Positions 15,930 through 23,495 of a DNA stretch of 64,000 nt are shown piece by piece. Below the pieces are notes generated by a model. It searched no databases. It had not been told where the DNA came from and saw only the letters and a list, made by a program, of their open reading frames with translations. Origin of the DNA: Humibacter ginsenosidimutans (GTDB lineage: Bacteria; Actinomycetota; Actinomycetes; Actinomycetales; Microbacteriaceae); NCBI RefSeq assembly GCF_007859675.1, contig NZ_CP042305.1, forward strand, positions 3,410,001 through 3,474,000, in the 5' to 3' direction. Both the position numbers and the translations under genes were made by a program. Positions within the stretch are counted from its first letter, which is position 1. Every line of letters begins with the position of its first letter.

Positions 15930-16712
15930 ATGACAGGCAAACTCGACGGCAAGGTCGGCGTGATCACGGGCGGATGCTCCGGCATCGGCCTTGCCACGGC
16001 CCGCAAGTTCCACGCGGAGGGCGCCATCGTCGTCATCGGCGACGTCGATACCGTGAACGGTCCGCGCATCGCCGAGGAGCTCGGCGGCTCGTTCGTGCGC
16101 GTCGATGTGACGAATGCCGACGATGTGAACGCGCTGTTCGCGCACGCCAAGGAGACCTACGGCCACGTCGACATCGCGTTCAACAACGCGGGCATCTCGC
16201 CTGCCGACGACGACTCCATCCTCAAGACCGGCATCGAGGCGTGGGATCGCGTGCAGAAGGTCAACCTCACGAGCGTGTACCTGTGCTGCAAGGCGGTGCT
16301 GCCCTACATGCTCGAGCAGGGCGGCGGATCCATCATCAACACGGCATCCTTCGTGGCCGTGATGGGGGCCGCGACCTCGCAGATCAGCTACACGGCGTCG
16401 AAGGGCGGCGTGCTCGCCATGACGCGCGAGCTCGGCGTGCAGTTCGCGGGCAAGGGCATCCGGGTGAACGCGCTCTGCCCAGGGCCGGTGAACACCCCGC
16501 TGCTGCAGGAGCTCTTCGCGAAAGACCCCGAGCGTGCGGCCCGCCGCCTGGTGCACATCCCGATGGGGCGCTTCGCCGAGCCGGAGGAGATCGCCAACGC
16601 CGTGTCGTTCCTCGCCAGCGATGAGTCGAGCTTCATCACGGCGAGCGAGTTCCTGGTCGACGGCGGCCTGAGCCACGCGTACGTCACCCCGCTGGAGAGC
16701 GACTTCGCATGA
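15930..16712 (+). CDS. Short-chain dehydrogenase/reductase of the amine cluster (260 aa)
   Basis: Classical SDR: TGGCSGIG nucleotide-binding motif near residues 14-21, NNAG, catalytic Ser in NTASFVAVMG, YxxxK in SYTASKGG, and a C-terminal FLVDGGLSHAYVTP tail. AAAGGA precedes the ATG. Its stop overlaps the hydrolase start (ATGA). The cluster has no FAD-type PuuB oxidase; an SDR in that position would fit oxidation of an alcohol group in a gamma-glutamyl amino alcohol to the aldehyde. That role is inferred. Confidence 0.88.
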   Translation: MTGKLDGKVGVITGGCSGIGLATARKFHAEGAIVVIGDVDTVNGPRIAEELGGSFVRVDVTNADDVNALFAHAKETYGHVDIAFNNAGISPADDDSILKTGIEAWDRVQKVNLTSVYLCCKAVLPYMLEQGGGSIINTASFVAVMGAATSQISYTASKGGVLAMTRELGVQFAGKGIRVNALCPGPVNTPLLQELFAKDPERAARRLVHIPMGRFAEPEEIANAVSFLASDESSFITASEFLVDGGLSHAYVTPLESDFA

Positions 16713-17464
16713 GCACCGACGCCGTAGCAGAGGGTCGGAGGATGCCCGTCATCGGCATCACCACCTACCACCCGTCGGCCTCGTGGGGCACGTGGAGCGG
16801 GGTGGAGTCCGACCTGCTGCCGGCGGCCTACGCGCAGTCCGTGACCGCGGTCGGAGGTGTTGCGCTGCTGATCCCGCCCGTTGAGACGGCCGATGCCGCG
16901 CGCGCTGCCGTCGGTGCGCTCGACGGCCTGATCATCGCCGGTGGCGAGGACGTGAATCCCGCGCGCTACGGCGAAGAACCCGACCCGCACGTGCGCTCGT
17001 GGAGCGACGCGCGCGATGCGAGCGAGCTGCTGCTGCTCGACGCGGCGGATGCGATCGCCCTCCCGGTGCTCGGCATCTGCCGCGGCATGCAGGTGATGGC
17101 GGTGCACTCTGGAGGCACGCTCGTGCAGCACCTGCCCGACGTCGTCGGCCACGCTCGGCACGCGGGTTCCGACAATGTCTTCGCCGACACCGCTGTGGCG
17201 GTGGATGCGGGCTGCCGCCTCTCCGCCCTCCTGCCGAGCGAGCTCACCGTGGCGAGCCACCACCACCAGGCCGTCGCGCGGCATCCGGGATTCACGGCGA
17301 CGGCGCGTGACGACGACGGGGTGCTCCAGGCGATGGAGGCCTCGGGCGACCGGTTCGCGGTGGCCGTGCAGTGGCATCCCGAGCAGAAGCCCGACGAGGG
17401 CCTCTTCGCCGGCCTCGTCGAGGCGGCGCGGGAGTACCGGTCGGCGGCTACGCCCGCAGGCTGA
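16709..17464 (+). CDS. Class I GATase-like gamma-glutamyl hydrolase, PuuD type (251 aa)
   Basis: Peptidase C26 family. The nucleophile Cys124 is in GICRGMQ, with His223 and Glu225 in QWHPE completing the triad; GGEDVNPARYGEEP is typical of gamma-glutamyl-GABA hydrolases. It should split the gamma-glutamyl amide after oxidation, returning glutamate and an amino acid. Translationally coupled to the SDR and last gene of the cluster. Confidence 0.9.
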   Translation: MSTDAVAEGRRMPVIGITTYHPSASWGTWSGVESDLLPAAYAQSVTAVGGVALLIPPVETADAARAAVGALDGLIIAGGEDVNPARYGEEPDPHVRSWSDARDASELLLLDAADAIALPVLGICRGMQVMAVHSGGTLVQHLPDVVGHARHAGSDNVFADTAVAVDAGCRLSALLPSELTVASHHHQAVARHPGFTATARDDDGVLQAMEASGDRFAVAVQWHPEQKPDEGLFAGLVEAAREYRSAATPAG

Positions 17465-17531
17465 TCCCCGCAGGCCTCGAAGCTCGCGGCGCAGCCACGC
17501 GCGTCTCGACCCGCGGGAGGGAGCGGCTCCG

Positions 17532-18383
17532 TCAGCCCAGCCGCTCGAGCTCCTCCGGGGTCAAGTCGATGTCGACGGCCGTGACCGAGTCGAGCACGCT
17601 CTCCGGTCGCGATGCGCCGGGGATCGGGATGACGCCTCGCCCCTTCGCGAGTTCCCACGCGAGTGTGACGACCTGCGGGCTCACACCGCGGGCATCCGCC
17701 ACGTCTTGGAACGCCTCGAAGCCCTCACCCGCGCCGTTGCGGCCGATGCCGCCGAGCGGGCTCCACGGCAGGAACGCGATGCCGAGCTCCGTGCAGTACT
17801 CGAGTTCCGGCTCGCTGGAGCGGAACCGCGGCGAGTACTGGTTCTGCACGGAGACGAGCCGCCCGCCGAGCACGTCTTGCGCGATGTCGATCTGGTCGAC
17901 GCTGGCGTTGGAGATGCCGGCCATCTCGATGACGCCATCGTCGAGCAGGTCGCGCAGCGCAGTGACCGAATCCCGATACGGCACGGCGGGGTCCGGCCGG
18001 TGGAACTGGTACAGCCCGATGCGCTCGACGCCGAGCCTGCGCCGCGACTCCTCTGCCGCGCCGCGGATGTAGTCGGGATTGCCGTTCACGATCCAGGTGC
18101 CGTCGCCCGGCCGGATGTGCCCGCCCTTCGTCGCCACGAGCACATTCGACGTGTCGCCGTCGTACTCGCGCAGAGCCCTGGCGATCAGGGCCTCGTTGTG
18201 CCCGACCTCGTCGGCGTGGATGTGGTACGCGTTCGCCGTGTCGATGAGCGTGACACCGGCATCCAGTGCCGCATGGATGGCCGCGATCGAGCGCTTCTCG
18301 TCGGGGCGTCCCTCGATCGACATCGGCATGCCGCCGAGCCCGATCGCGCTGACGGTGCGGTTGCCGATGGTGCGTTGCTGCAT
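17532..18383 (-). CDS. Aldo/keto reductase (283 aa)
   Basis: Barrel with Asp and Tyr in LIDTANAYH, Lys in LVATKGGH and His in LYQFHRPD, so the tetrad is present; C-terminal LELAKGRGVIPIPGASRPESV-like phosphate-binding region. It follows the MarR gene at 18410-18880 by 26 bp on the same strand and is probably cotranscribed with it. Convergent with the amine cluster; between them lies only a degenerate fragment of the TCTCGAAAC repeat. Substrate unknown. Confidence 0.87.
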   Translation of the reverse strand: MQQRTIGNRTVSAIGLGGMPMSIEGRPDEKRSIAAIHAALDAGVTLIDTANAYHIHADEVGHNEALIARALREYDGDTSNVLVATKGGHIRPGDGTWIVNGNPDYIRGAAEESRRRLGVERIGLYQFHRPDPAVPYRDSVTALRDLLDDGVIEMAGISNASVDQIDIAQDVLGGRLVSVQNQYSPRFRSSEPELEYCTELGIAFLPWSPLGGIGRNGAGEGFEAFQDVADARGVSPQVVTLAWELAKGRGVIPIPGASRPESVLDSVTAVDIDLTPEELERLG

Positions 18384-18409
18384 GATGGATGCCTTTCTCG
18401 CGATGGTGC

Positions 18410-18880
18410 TCAGCGCGCGTGCGCCGACGGCTCAGGGCGCTCCTGCTCGACGGAGAGTCGCAGCTTGTCGCAGAGCGCCTGCAGCTGGGCGAGCTCCTCC
18501 GCGCTGAGCGCGTTGCCCACGTGGTCGATGATCGATCGTCCGTGCTGCACGGCGCAGCGGCGGTAGAGCTCGTAGCCCTCGTCGGTGAGGCGCACGAGGG
18601 AGCCGCGCGCGTCATCCGGTTCAGGGCACTTCGACACGAGACCGCGCTCGACCAGCCGGTCGACCAGACGGCTCACGCTCGGCTGGGTGAGCAGCACCTG
18701 CGTGCGCAGGTCGCGCATGCGGATGCTGCGTCCCTCCTGCTTCGAGATGGTGAAGAGCACGTCGTATTCGGTGAGGCTGATCTCCGCGTCACGCGGAAAC
18801 TCGTTGCTCAGGGTGCGCATCACCGTCACCTGAGCGCGGAACAGCGACTCCCATGCGCTGATCGCGGACTTCGTGGCCAT
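18410..18880 (-). CDS. MarR-family regulator (156 aa)
   Basis: Winged HTH with EISLTEYDVLFTISKQEGRSIRMRDL, the recognition region LTQPSVSRLVDRLVERGLV and wing EPDDARGSLVRLTDEG, typical MarR. The frame stays open far upstream, but the ATG at 18880 has GGAAGGGG at good spacing (bottom strand) and gives a normal MarR length. Likely regulates itself and the downstream AKR. Confidence 0.87.
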   Translation of the reverse strand: MATKSAISAWESLFRAQVTVMRTLSNEFPRDAEISLTEYDVLFTISKQEGRSIRMRDLRTQVLLTQPSVSRLVDRLVERGLVSKCPEPDDARGSLVRLTDEGYELYRRCAVQHGRSIIDHVGNALSAEELAQLQALCDKLRLSVEQERPEPSAHAR

Positions 18881-18994
18881 CCGTGCGCCCCTTCCACCTG
18901 CAGCGAGCACGTCGTTACAGCGTACGGGGGTGTGCACGGTTCGGGCGTGCCGGCGAGGGGCCGGGATGCCCGTGCGCGGGTTACCCTGGCGGGT

Positions 18995-19123
18995 ATGGAA
19001 GACCGTCATCCTACGTATCCCGCTCGAGTCGGAGCGTCTGGCGCCGTGATGTGGACCGCCGTCGTGCTCGCGGTCGCCGGCGTCGTCGGGTTCGTCATCA
19101 CTGTGGCGGTGACGGGGGTCTGA
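18995..19123 (+). CDS. Small single-pass membrane protein (42 aa)
   Basis: A hydrophilic start MEDRHPTYPARVGASG precedes one helix (AVMWTAVVLAVAGVVGFVIT, about residues 17-36). A TACCCT box at 18982-18987 ends seven bases before the ATG, the same leaderless geometry seen at larger genes, which is the main reason to believe it. Function unknown. Confidence 0.5.
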   Translation: MEDRHPTYPARVGASGAVMWTAVVLAVAGVVGFVITVAVTGV

Positions 19124-19197
19124 CGCCGCTTCGGCGTTCGTGATCGACGCCTCGGCATCACGGTCGATGGTGCACGGAGTTCTCTTGCTGCACCAGC

Positions 19198-19228
19198 TTG
19201 ACTTAGAGTGCACTCTAACTTCTACCCT
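19198..19228 (+). promoter_or_regulatory. MerR-type promoter with palindromic operator
   Basis: TTGACT at 19198-19203 and TACCCT at 19223-19228 are 19 bp apart, the over-long spacing remodelled by MerR activators. The spacer carries the perfect palindrome TTAGAGTGCACTCTAA (19203-19218). The sequence resembles thiol/aldehyde-responsive NmlR/AdhR sites. Confidence 0.7.
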
Positions 19229-19291
19229 TCTGTCTCGGGCCGCCGTGCCCCACGTGAGAATCCAGACACATCTCGACAGAAGGAATGGACG

Positions 19292-19696
19292 ATGACTCAG
19301 ACGACCGAACGAGAGCAGCGGTTCGAGCAGGGCAAGGCGGTGCTCGACGCGATCGACGGCGTCGGCGGCGCGAACGTCGTCGATGCGCTCGCCGACGTCT
19401 CGCCCGAGCTGGCCCACCAGGTCGTGGCCTGGGGGTTCGGTGACATCTATTCGCGGCCCGAACTGGAGCCCCGCGATCGCCAGCTCGTCACCCTCGGCAT
19501 GCTGTCCGCGCTCGGCGGATGCGAGCCGCAGCTCGAGGTGCACATCAACGCCGCGCTGAACGTCGGGCTCACCCCGAAGCAGATCGTCGAGGCGCTTCTG
19601 CAGTCGGCGGTCTACTGCGGTTTTCCTCGCGCGCTGAATGCGACGTTCGCCGCGAAGAAGGTCTTCGCCGAGCGCGGGTTGCTTCCGATCGTCTAG
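19292..19696 (+). CDS. Carboxymuconolactone decarboxylase (CMD/AhpD-like) protein (134 aa)
   Basis: All-helical CMD domain; RDRQLVTLGMLSALGGCEPQLEVHINAALNVGLTPKQIVEALLQSAVYCGFPRALNA covers the core. It has one Cys (GGCEPQ) near the active-site helix rather than the CxxC of AhpD, so it is closer to PcaC/YraC than to a peroxidase partner. AGAAGGA precedes the ATG. The MerR-type promoter upstream recalls B. subtilis, where MerR-type AdhR controls the CMD paralogue yraC after aldehyde stress; a similar role is inferred. Confidence 0.87.
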   Translation: MTQTTEREQRFEQGKAVLDAIDGVGGANVVDALADVSPELAHQVVAWGFGDIYSRPELEPRDRQLVTLGMLSALGGCEPQLEVHINAALNVGLTPKQIVEALLQSAVYCGFPRALNATFAAKKVFAERGLLPIV

Positions 19697-19768
19697 CAGG
19701 CCGATCGGCGCGGTGTCGCGCTTCGGCGTGAGCCTCACCGCTGCGCCGAACCCGCCTTCGGACAGACC

Positions 19769-19802
19769 GAGGGCCGGTCGTAGAGGCTTACGACCGGCCC
19801 TC
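19769..19802 (+). terminator. Hairpin terminator after the CMD gene
   Basis: GAGGGCCGGTCGTA (19769-19782) pairs perfectly with TACGACCGGCCCTC (19789-19802) around a 6-nt loop; a short pyrimidine-rich run follows. Confidence 0.75.
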
Positions 19803-20027
19803 TCCCTTGCACCAAGAGTGTCCTGCAATCACATTCCACACCGACCGCCACAGCAAACGTTCGGTGCTCTTGAACTCTATAACGAACAGGTAACGGGGCG
19901 CTAGTTACCGGAACGTTATTTTCTTGTGGATTTGCGATGAGTCGTTGCTCCCGGCGGTTCGACGCTTCGACGCGGACCGGCAGACTCTCCGCGTCGGTCC
20001 CGCGCTCGTGCTGTCTGAACTCGTCTC
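19803..20027. other. Non-coding, locally AT-richer intergenic segment
   Basis: No credible gene. It holds short dyads: AACGTTCGGT near 19856 against ACCGGAACGTT near 19906, and GTAAC-like repeats between, in a stretch clearly less G+C-rich than its surroundings. It may be an upstream control region of the promoter at 20028, or a remnant. Confidence 0.35.
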
Positions 20028-20058
20028 TTGACTTCAGGTCGACCTGAAGAACTAGCGT
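20028..20058 (+). promoter_or_regulatory. Second MerR-type promoter with palindromic operator
   Basis: TTGACT at 20028-20033, exactly 19 bp, then TAGCGT at 20053-20058. The perfect palindrome CTTCAGGTCGACCTGAAG (20032-20049) has its centre at the same distance from the -35 box as in the promoter at 19198. Confidence 0.72.
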
Positions 20059-20149
20059 GCCAGGCAGGTCGCGAGTGCGGTCTGGTTCACGCGGGCGAGA
20101 CCCGATGCGCGCGGCCTCGCCGACCCGTGACCATCGAAAGGGGCGACGA

Positions 20150-20566
20150 ATGGATGTGACGCAGCTGCAACAACGCGTCCACGAGGCATGGATGCGGCAG
20201 CGCTGGGACGATTGGCGCCGCACCTGCGCTGACGAATACCGCTTCGACCTCACGCCGACGATCCGACTCGATCTCGAGCAGACGCTGGCGTGGAGCCGAG
20301 CGTGGTTCACCGCGTTCCCCGACTACCGCGAAGAGGTGAAGGCGGTCTACACGTCCGATGCAGGAGTGGCCTACGAGCTCATCGGCGCCGGAACGTCTTC
20401 AGCCGACGTGCGCCTCTTCGGCCGCACCGTCATTCCGCATGTGCCCGGCCGCAGCGTCGAGGTGCGATACGCGAAGGTTCTCGTGGTGAACGACGCCGGC
20501 AAGGTCATCAGAGACCGGCAGTACCTGGACGCCACCGCTCTGAGAGGCGGGCTCGAAACCCGCTAG
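20150..20566 (+). CDS. SnoaL-like / NTF2-fold protein (138 aa)
   Basis: Compact alpha+beta barrel protein: N-terminal helices with MRQRWDDWRRTCADEYRFDL, then ARAWFTAFPDYREEVKAVYTSDAGVAYELIGAGT and the C-terminal strand VRYAKVLVVNDAGKVIRDRQYLD, the SnoaL-like polyketide-cyclase/ester hydrolase pattern. Such proteins take many small hydrophobic substrates and the reaction cannot be assigned. AAGGGG precedes the ATG. Expression is probably switched by a MerR-family activator through the promoter at 20028. Confidence 0.8.
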   Translation: MDVTQLQQRVHEAWMRQRWDDWRRTCADEYRFDLTPTIRLDLEQTLAWSRAWFTAFPDYREEVKAVYTSDAGVAYELIGAGTSSADVRLFGRTVIPHVPGRSVEVRYAKVLVVNDAGKVIRDRQYLDATALRGGLETR

Positions 20567-20620
20567 CGCCGATCCGCCGGGTCGCTGGCATCCGCTGTGT
20601 GCGTCGACGAGCGAATCGCC

Positions 20621-21931
20621 TCATGCCGCTGCGGGCGCTGGTCTGCGCTGCGTGCCATGCACCGGCAGCAACAGGATCGCGAGCCCGGTGGTGACGGGCA
20701 TCGCGAGGATGAGCCCGATGCTGCTGCAGAGCGTGCGCACCACCTCGGTGGAGATGTCGTCGTAGCTGAGCAGGTCGAACACCGAGCGTTTGTAGAGGTA
20801 GATTGTGACGAGCACAGCCAGCGCGGTGCCGACGTAGGCGAAGACGATCGTGTAGATGGTGGATGCGATGTGGTCGCGTCCGATGCGCATGGCCGACGCG
20901 AACAGCTGCCCGCGTGACATCGACGGCGCCGCGATGCGCAGCTCCCAGACCGCGGACGCCTGAGTCACGGTGATGTCGTTGAGTGCACCGAGGCCGGCGA
21001 TGATGATCGCGCAGGTGAGAAGACCGCGGAAGTCGATCGCCGAGGTCACGGTAGAGATGGTGCTCGTCGTGTCGTCGGGCACCCCGGTGAGATGGGTCGT
21101 CGCGACCATCAGCTGGGCGATTCCGGCCGTGAGAGCGACTCCGACGAGCGTGCCCAGCAACGCCACGCTCGAGCGGATCGAGACGCCGTGCGCCAGATAG
21201 ATCACGACGAACATGATCGCCGCCGCGGTGCAGACCCCGACGGCGAGGCCGGGCGAGCCCGAGATGAGCGAGGGCAGCGTGAAGAACGCGATCGTCGCCC
21301 CGGCGAACCCCAGAGCGACGAGCGCGAGGGCGCCGCGGAGCGCGCCCACTGCGATCACCGCTACCGCGAAGGCGATCACCCACCACAGGATCGGCTGATT
21401 GCGCACCACGCCGTAGACCTGGAACGACGATCCCTTTCCCGACGCGATCTGACCGTTCTGGGCATCCGACTGAACTGCGGCCCCCTTCGGGGTGGGCGTC
21501 TGCATGAGCTTGACCTGATCGCCGACCGCCAGCCCGGCCTTCGAATAGGGCCACAGCACCGGCAACACGATCGAGGTGCCCGCTGCGTCGCCCGAGTCGA
21601 CCCGTACCTTGGCGAGCTGGCAGGCGCGCGAGTCGCCCGGCCCGGAGAGGTGCTCGGCGGTCCCCGAGGAGAAATATCCGGGACAGCTGTTCTGGATGAT
21701 CTCGATCGTTCCCACCGGGAACGTCACGTTGTGCGCCACCTTGGGCGCGCCCGCCTCCGCGTGCTCGACCCTGGCGTGGCTGGGCCACAGGGCGACCAGC
21801 CCCGCGATCGTCGCGACCGCCAGCACGGCGAGGATCACGAGAAGCACTCGCCGGGGGCCATCGGCGGTCGTCACACCGCCGCCGGAGCCCCATCCGAAGT
21901 GCGAGTGGGCGGAGTGGGAGGAATGCGACAC
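20621..21931 (-). CDS. YibE/F-family membrane protein (436 aa)
   Basis: A His/Ser-rich N-terminus and one helix (about residues 28-48) are followed by an extracytoplasmic domain of about 125 residues (NVTFPVGTIEIIQNSCPGYF...) and seven or so helices, with FRGLLTCAIIIAGLGALNDITVTQAS matching the conserved YibE/F (PF07907) core. Function of the family is unsettled; transport is likely. Start at the second of two tandem GTGs is preferred because TACGCT (top-strand AGCGTA, 21938-21943) ends six bases upstream, giving a leaderless mRNA. Confidence 0.85.
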   Translation of the reverse strand: MSHSSHSAHSHFGWGSGGGVTTADGPRRVLLVILAVLAVATIAGLVALWPSHARVEHAEAGAPKVAHNVTFPVGTIEIIQNSCPGYFSSGTAEHLSGPGDSRACQLAKVRVDSGDAAGTSIVLPVLWPYSKAGLAVGDQVKLMQTPTPKGAAVQSDAQNGQIASGKGSSFQVYGVVRNQPILWWVIAFAVAVIAVGALRGALALVALGFAGATIAFFTLPSLISGSPGLAVGVCTAAAIMFVVIYLAHGVSIRSSVALLGTLVGVALTAGIAQLMVATTHLTGVPDDTTSTISTVTSAIDFRGLLTCAIIIAGLGALNDITVTQASAVWELRIAAPSMSRGQLFASAMRIGRDHIASTIYTIVFAYVGTALAVLVTIYLYKRSVFDLLSYDDISTEVVRTLCSSIGLILAMPVTTGLAILLLPVHGTQRRPAPAAA

Positions 21932-22026
21932 CACAGCAGCGTAGAGGTGTCAGGTGAGGTGCCCGCACATCGGCCGACGACACAGAATGGAGGGCGTCAC
22001 GTCTGCCGCGAACGAAGGAGTTCTGG

Positions 22027-23241
22027 ATGCCCGAACTGCGCGATGCCGTCATCTGCAGCCCCCTGCGCACGCCGGTCGGCCGTATGGGCGGGGCATTGGC
22101 GTCCGTGGACGCGCTCGACCTGCTGACCACCGTCGTGCGCGCGGTCGTCGAGCGCTCCGGCATCGACCCGACCGCGGTGGACGAGCTGATCGCCGCTCAG
22201 TGCTACCCCACGATGGAGGCGCCCGCGATCGGCCGGGTCGCCGCGCTCGACGCGGGTCTGCCGATCACCGTGACCGGCTATCAGCTCGACCGGCGCTGCG
22301 GCTCGGGACTGCAGGCCGTGCTCGATGCGGCGATGCAGGTGCAGACGGGGGTGAGCGATGTGGTCGTCGCGGCGGGCGTCGAGTCGATGAGCAACGCTCC
22401 GGTGTATTCGGAGAGTGCGCGACGCGGGGTGCCGGCGGCGGGCATCCTGCTGCACGACGCACTCGCACGCGGTCGCGAGACGGCGGGCGGGCGACTGTAC
22501 CCGACACCGGACGGCAATGTGGGAACGGCCGAGACATTGCGTCGTGAGTACGGCATCGGTCGTCGCGAGCAAGACGAGCTCGCGCTGCGATCGCACCGGC
22601 GCGCGGTGGCCGCCCAGGATGCCGGCGCCTTCGCTGCCGAGTTGGTGCCGGTCACCGTCGCATCGCGACGCGGCGACGTGGTGGTCGACGCCGACGAGGG
22701 TCCTCGTCGTGACACCTCGCCGGAAGCTCTCGCTGCGCTGCGCCCGGTGCTCGCGCGCTCCGACGCGGAAGCCACCGTCACGGCAGGCAACGCGAGCGGT
22801 CAGAACGACGCGGCGGCGGCCTGCATCGTGACCACGGCATGGCGTGCTGCGGAACTCGGCCTGCAGCCGGCGCTGCGGCTGCGATCGTGGGCGCTCGCGG
22901 GGGTGGACCCGCGACGCTTCGGCGTCGGCCCCGTCGAAGCCGTGCGTCGGGCGCTCGATCGCGCCGGTGCGAACCTCGACGATCTCGACGTGATCGAGCT
23001 CAACGAGGCGTTCGCCGTGCAGGTGCTGGCCTGCGCCCGCGACTGGGGGCTCGACCCGGACGATCCGCGGCTCAACCCGCGCGGCAGCGGCATCTCGATC
23101 GGGCATCCGCTGGGCGCGACGGGGGTGAGGATGCTCGCCACGCTCGCGCACGAACTGCCTGCGATGGGCGGGCGGCTGGCCGTCGAGACCATGTGCATCG
23201 GGGGAGGGCAGGGCATCGCCGCGGTGTTCGAGGCGGTGTGA
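22027..23241 (+). CDS. Thiolase / acetyl-CoA C-acyltransferase (404 aa)
   Basis: Full-length thiolase with Cys91 in DRRCGSG (acyl acceptor), His360 in SIGHPLGATG and Cys390 in ETMCIGGGQG (acid/base). Catalyses thiolytic cleavage or condensation of acyl-CoA with acetyl-CoA. AAGGAG precedes the ATG. No other fatty-acid or butyrate gene adjoins, so chain length and direction are not inferable. Confidence 0.92.
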   Translation: MPELRDAVICSPLRTPVGRMGGALASVDALDLLTTVVRAVVERSGIDPTAVDELIAAQCYPTMEAPAIGRVAALDAGLPITVTGYQLDRRCGSGLQAVLDAAMQVQTGVSDVVVAAGVESMSNAPVYSESARRGVPAAGILLHDALARGRETAGGRLYPTPDGNVGTAETLRREYGIGRREQDELALRSHRRAVAAQDAGAFAAELVPVTVASRRGDVVVDADEGPRRDTSPEALAALRPVLARSDAEATVTAGNASGQNDAAAACIVTTAWRAAELGLQPALRLRSWALAGVDPRRFGVGPVEAVRRALDRAGANLDDLDVIELNEAFAVQVLACARDWGLDPDDPRLNPRGSGISIGHPLGATGVRMLATLAHELPAMGGRLAVETMCIGGGQGIAAVFEAV

Positions 23242-23334
23242 GCGAGGTGATCTCCGCCTGGCGTGTGCTGCCTGCATCGTTTCGGCGATCGAGCAGAGGC
23301 TGCCCTAGCGGCGCGGTTGTCGCTGACGATGGGC

Positions 23335-23394
23335 GATGGACTTGACCCATCGTATTCGCCGTCGCGAGCTCGGGGCGGTGATGTGAAGTCCATC
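23335..23394 (+). terminator. Possible terminator after the thiolase
   Basis: GATGGACTT (23335-23343) pairs with AAGTCCATC (23386-23394); a short CGATGGG/CCCATCG dyad overlaps it. Weak T content, so low confidence. Confidence 0.35.
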
Positions 23395-23420
23395 CGGGCT
23401 CATAGCGTCATCGTCTGGTC

Positions 23421-23469
23421 TGGACAGCGGTTCCCTTCGTGCTACCCTGCATCTGCCGAAACGTTTCGG
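23421..23469 (+). promoter_or_regulatory. Promoter and LacI-family operator of the anchored glycosidase
   Basis: TGGACA (23421-23426), 16 bp, TACCCT (23443-23448); the palindrome CCGAAACGTTTCGG occupies 23456-23469 over the predicted transcription start. It matches the core of the operator at 28200-28221. Confidence 0.75.
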
Positions 23470-23495
23470 TACTGGTTGATTCTCGAAGAGGAGAC

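Noticed and set aside
19292..19696. AhpD-type alkylhydroperoxidase
   Set aside because: The CxxC redox motif is missing; only one Cys is present.
19735..20310. 191-residue minus-strand frame covering the MerR-type promoter
   Set aside because: Arg/Ser-rich, crosses a terminator and promoter and overlaps the SnoaL-like gene; no domain.
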